Source of the DNA: Deltaproteobacteria bacterium
GTDB lineage: Bacteria > Desulfobacterota > DSM-4660 > Desulfatiglandales > Desulfatiglandaceae
NCBI GenBank assembly: GCA_019307165.1
Contig: JAFDKD010000145.1
Span: 1 to 6,963, forward strand
DNA length: 6,963 nt
Reading direction: 5' to 3'
The position numbers and the translations under genes are program-made. A model generated the notes under the pieces. That model was not told the DNA's origin. It was given only the letters and a program-made list of their open reading frames with translations, and did not search any database. Shown one piece after another: positions 4,386 to 6,963 of this stretch (position 1 is the first letter of the stretch; the number at the start of each line of letters is the position of its first letter).

Positions 4386-5873
4386 ATGGCATTAATGACA
4401 CCCGAACAGTTTGAAGAAAGCTTGAAGGACCTGAAGCCGCGGATTTTCATGAACGGAAAACTGGTCGAAAACATTCTCGAAAACAAAAACACACGCACCG
4501 TGGTTGAGGCGAACAAGGCCAGCTACGCATGGGCCTTGGACCCGAAATATAAAGACATCATGTCTTGTTACTCTCCTTTGATCGATGATGTAGTCAATCG
4601 TTACACCCATGTCAGCGCGAGTACGGACGACCTGGTAAAAAAGGCCGAGGCCGGTACATTTACGGCCGAGATGCTGGGCACCTGCATTTACCGATGCGTG
4701 GGCTACGATTCCTTTCACGCACTAGCCAGCACGACCTGGGAAATGGACAGGGACCTGGGAACCGAATACTATCCCAAATTTTTGGAATATCTCAAGATGG
4801 TCCAGACGAAGGACCTGTCCGTGGCCGGCGCCCTGACCGAGCCCCGGGGCCGGCGCGACGAAAAAACCCTTGACTGGCCCGACCCCTATCTTTCCCTGAA
4901 AATCGTGGACAAAAATGATGACGGCATCGTGGTACGGGGAGCCAAGATCAACATCAGCGGCGCCTATGCCAGCCATGAGTTGATGGTCCTGCCCCAGGCG
5001 GCCCACTATGAGGGCGAGGAGGATTACGCGGTCGCATTCGCCACGCCGACGGATGCGAAGGGGATTACCTATGTGGCCCAATATTCCCCCTATTCCGCCG
5101 AGAGGGACCTGTCGGACGATCCCGATGAACTGGGCAATCCCCTGTACGGCCAGCGTGAAACCGCCATGATCATTTTCGACGATGTCTTTGTTCCCTGGGA
5201 GCGGGTCTTTCATTGCGGCGAGGCCCCCTATTCCGTCAAAATCGTCTCCCGCTATGCCAGGACCCACAGGATGACCTGCGGCGGCACCTGCAAGGTGGGC
5301 TTTATGAATCAGATCATCGGGGCCTCCAAGCTGATCCAGGAATACAAAGGCCTGGAACGCGCCGGTCACATCAATGACCAACTCATGGAAATGGTCGTTC
5401 TCCGGGAAACAAGTCGGGCCTGCGGTATGGCCGCCGCTCAAAAGGGCACTGAAGAGCCGGAAGGCTCAGGCGTCTTTCTGCCTGATGAAATGATGGGCAA
5501 TGTGTCCAAGCTCAATGTCTGCAATGCCTTCTGGCGGGTCATGGCCCTGGCCGGGGACATCGGCGGCGGCCTGATCGTAACCATGCCCTCCATCAAGGAA
5601 CTCAAGAACCCTGAAATCGGCAAGTACGTGGAAGAGTTCTACAGCTTTGGCTCGGACGAGCCCACCGAGAACATCATGAAGGTGCACAAGCTGCTCCAGA
5701 ACTGGACGGCCGGAATGCACGGTGTGGGCACCTGGCACGGCGCCGGCCCGGTCATGGCGCAGAAGATTATGCTCCAGCGTGTGATCGACTATGACCGTGA
5801 TAAGGAACTGGTCAAGAACACTCTGAACCTGAAAGAGAAACCCAAAAAGGTGGAGATAAAAAAAGAGGCATAA
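4386..5873 (+). CDS. 4-hydroxybutyryl-CoA dehydratase / HpaB-family iron-sulfur flavoprotein (AbfD-like)
   Basis: This 495-residue protein aligns throughout with 4-hydroxybutyryl-CoA dehydratase/vinylacetyl-CoA isomerase (AbfD, 490 residues), a homotetrameric FAD and [4Fe-4S] enzyme. It shares the acyl-CoA dehydrogenase-like fold with HpaB hydroxylases, which lack the cluster Cys. Candidate cluster ligands are C100 and C104 (CIYRC), H294 and C302 (HRMTCGGTCK), matching C99, C103, H292 and C299 of the C. aminobutyricum enzyme. Other family blocks are DGIVVRGAK (179-187), FDDVFVPWERVF (264-275), GGGLIVTMPS (393-402) and HGAGPVMAQ (451-459). Several AbfD active-site residues differ: Tyr296 corresponds to C298 and Glu455 to G448, and Glu257 may be shifted or lost. 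The comparison uses the AbfD sequence from memory. The Lys/Glu-rich tail from about residue 483 is probably disordered. The gene appears monocistronic, with its own promoter and terminator. Family membership is firm, but the substrate is not. Confidence 0.9.
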   Translation: MALMTPEQFEESLKDLKPRIFMNGKLVENILENKNTRTVVEANKASYAWALDPKYKDIMSCYSPLIDDVVNRYTHVSASTDDLVKKAEAGTFTAEMLGTCIYRCVGYDSFHALASTTWEMDRDLGTEYYPKFLEYLKMVQTKDLSVAGALTEPRGRRDEKTLDWPDPYLSLKIVDKNDDGIVVRGAKINISGAYASHELMVLPQAAHYEGEEDYAVAFATPTDAKGITYVAQYSPYSAERDLSDDPDELGNPLYGQRETAMIIFDDVFVPWERVFHCGEAPYSVKIVSRYARTHRMTCGGTCKVGFMNQIIGASKLIQEYKGLERAGHINDQLMEMVVLRETSRACGMAAAQKGTEEPEGSGVFLPDEMMGNVSKLNVCNAFWRVMALAGDIGGGLIVTMPSIKELKNPEIGKYVEEFYSFGSDEPTENIMKVHKLLQNWTAGMHGVGTWHGAGPVMAQKIMLQRVIDYDRDKELVKNTLNLKEKPKKVEIKKEA

Positions 5874-5883
5874 ACGAACGGTG

Positions 5884-5974
5884 CAGGGCACAAGGCGCAG
5901 GGCCGATTGATTTATGCGGCCGGAATGAAGATGATTTCTTTCCTTGAGCCCTGAGCCCTATGCCTTTGGCCCTG
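5884..5974. repeat. Imperfect inverted repeat downstream of the dehydratase-like gene
   Basis: A 20-nt arm at 5884-5903 matches the reverse complement of 5955-5974 at 16 of 20 positions. Both arms are built from AGGGC and AAGGC blocks. The element begins 10 nt after the stop codon and ends about 45 nt before the terminator. It resembles a small palindromic intergenic repeat. Whether it recurs in the genome cannot be told from this window. Confidence 0.55.
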
Positions 5975-6019
5975 TTTGTATGCCTCATTCCTCCTCCGAC
6001 GCCCCTGATACGCAGAAAG

Positions 6020-6052
6020 AGGACCCGCCATTCCCGGTGGGTCCTTTTTTTT
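6020..6052 (+). terminator. Intrinsic terminator of the dehydratase-like gene
   Basis: AGGACCCGCC (6020-6029) pairs with GGTGGGTCCT (6036-6045) over 10 bp, including one G-U, around a 6-nt loop. The last T of the stem begins a run of eight T (6045-6052). On the minus strand the stem is followed by CTCTTTC, so it may also weakly end the convergent gene. Confidence 0.9.
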
Positions 6053-6080
6053 GTCCGGATAGGGATGCCGCGGCCGGCTG

Positions 6081-6890
6081 TCATGGTGAATCCGTTGCGT
6101 GAGTGACCCCCTCGTCGTCCACCCACACCTTTACTCGCACCGGTCTTTTTTCAGGCTCTTCGGTCTTTTCCGGTCCCGGCGAAAGTTCCGCTGATATTAA
6201 CCAGTTTACCCTGTCAGCTGCGATGACGTCCACGAGGTATCGGCCTTCGGTTTCGATTTCGATTTCCTTTGATCCGGCAAATCCTTCCCATTCATTGGTT
6301 ATCTGATCGATCTCCCATCCGGAATTGTCCAGAAGCCGAAGCGAAAACGGGGCATCCGTGTCGAGGGTGCAACGGAAAACATACGTACCCTCTTTCATGG
6401 AAAAAAAGTCTGATTTCCCGGATCCCTGTCCCTTGATTTCAATGGCATCCGACGTCTCCGACATATGGACCCGGACCTTGCTCATGGGTTGGGTTAGATT
6501 CCCGGGGGGAGACGCTCGTTTTTTGCCTTCCAGGCGCTTTTCCTCGTCCCTGGGCGTCGTGATACGCACCTCAAAGACGGGATCGGCTGAAATCGCGCAG
6601 GGTATTTTAAAAAAATGACTTTCCTTGGGTTCAATGGCCGGAATGGAAAACTTGCCACTCAAAACCATTTTTGATTTATCGGGGGTGAAGGCCCTGATAT
6701 GGACGGTGATATCCGTTTGCTTTTTATCAGATTTATTTATTATTAACCCTGTTAAATAACCCTGATTTAGCAAGATATCTGAATAAGTCAGATCATCATT
6801 CCCAGCCCAGCCGGCACGGTCGGCATACCCATGCCAGGAAACGAGAAAACAACAGAGAAGAAAACAACCTATGGATATCTTGATATGCAT
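6081..6890 (-). CDS. Predicted exported protein with FxLYD-like and beta-sandwich regions
   Basis: The start is placed at ATG 6888-6890, giving 269 residues. The frame stays open to a GTG at 6953, but a start there would put 21 polar residues before the signal peptide. The N-terminus has a Sec-type signal (IKISIGCFLLCCFLVSW) with a likely cleavage after A23 (GYA/DR). No proper lipobox is present. Residues about 44-112 (YLTGLIINKSDKK, AIEPKESHFFKI) resemble an FxLYD-type beta-sandwich. Residues about 147-237 (SDFFSMKEGTYVF, LRLLDNSGWEID, EGRYLVDVIA) resemble a second sandwich domain of the kind seen in secreted bacterial proteins. An acidic, proline-containing linker (238-250) leads to KVWVDDEGVTHATDSP, similar to the DUF4124 motif. 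The ribosome binding site is weak (AGGA about 12 nt away). It is probably periplasmic or surface-exposed, and its function is unknown. Confidence 0.75.
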   Translation of the reverse strand: MHIKISIGCFLLCCFLVSWHGYADRAGWAGNDDLTYSDILLNQGYLTGLIINKSDKKQTDITVHIRAFTPDKSKMVLSGKFSIPAIEPKESHFFKIPCAISADPVFEVRITTPRDEEKRLEGKKRASPPGNLTQPMSKVRVHMSETSDAIEIKGQGSGKSDFFSMKEGTYVFRCTLDTDAPFSLRLLDNSGWEIDQITNEWEGFAGSKEIEIETEGRYLVDVIAADRVNWLISAELSPGPEKTEEPEKRPVRVKVWVDDEGVTHATDSP

Positions 6891-6963
6891 GAAATAACCG
6901 TTTCCTGAGGAAAAAAGACCCCGCCAAAGAACATGATCAGCGGCGCCTGCCACCGCCGCGACG

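Noticed and set aside
4722..5441. Long minus-strand ORF of 239 codons inside the dehydratase-like gene
   Set aside because: It is fully antisense to a strongly conserved gene. The composition reflects the opposite strand's codon bias and no domain is recognisable.
6891..6963. Possible terminator of an upstream minus-strand gene (GGCG stem before a T-run)
   Set aside because: Only a 4-bp stem with a long loop can be formed, and the upstream gene is not in the window.

Overview
The window looks like chromosomal DNA of a sulfate-reducing or related anaerobic member of the Desulfobacterota (former Deltaproteobacteria). This rests on recognition, not on a database search. The signs are a corrinoid-type uroporphyrinogen decarboxylase-family protein, a 4-hydroxybutyryl-CoA dehydratase-like iron-sulfur flavoprotein, a very short XRE regulator of a kind I associate with that group, and several short intergenic repeat families. 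No rRNA, tRNA, CRISPR array, insertion sequence or phage gene was recognised.

Layout: (1) 1-215 has no gene but carries an inverted array of GGAAT-type octamers and a small hairpin just after the next gene. (2) 216-2197, minus strand: a crotonase-family gene followed 71 nt later by a URO-D-family gene, probably one transcript. (3) 2198-2770 is a long intergenic stretch with short direct repeats, GTCGTT hexamers, a 12-mer tandem pair and a strong minus-strand terminator. (4) 2771-2971, minus strand: a 66-residue XRE regulator starting at GTG, with a near-consensus promoter and an inverted repeat over its -10 box. (5) 3410-3934, minus strand: a stand-alone receiver-domain response regulator with a short tail and no DNA-binding domain. 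(6) 3935-4385 is a divergent intergenic region with promoters in both directions and two hairpins in the plus-strand leader. (7) 4386-5873, plus strand: a 4-hydroxybutyryl-CoA dehydratase/HpaB-family protein, followed by an inverted repeat and an intrinsic terminator. (8) 6081-6890, minus strand: an exported protein with two beta-sandwich-like regions, convergent with the previous gene.

The genes do not form one obvious system. The two minus-strand enzymes and the plus-strand dehydratase-like enzyme would all fit anaerobic acyl-CoA or corrinoid metabolism, but nothing links them beyond proximity. The strongest lead is the dehydratase-like protein. All four [4Fe-4S] ligands appear to be kept, with one extra residue between the last two. 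The residues corresponding to the catalytic Tyr and Glu of the Clostridium aminobutyricum enzyme are replaced, so a different substrate or reaction is plausible. No complete undescribed system is evident.
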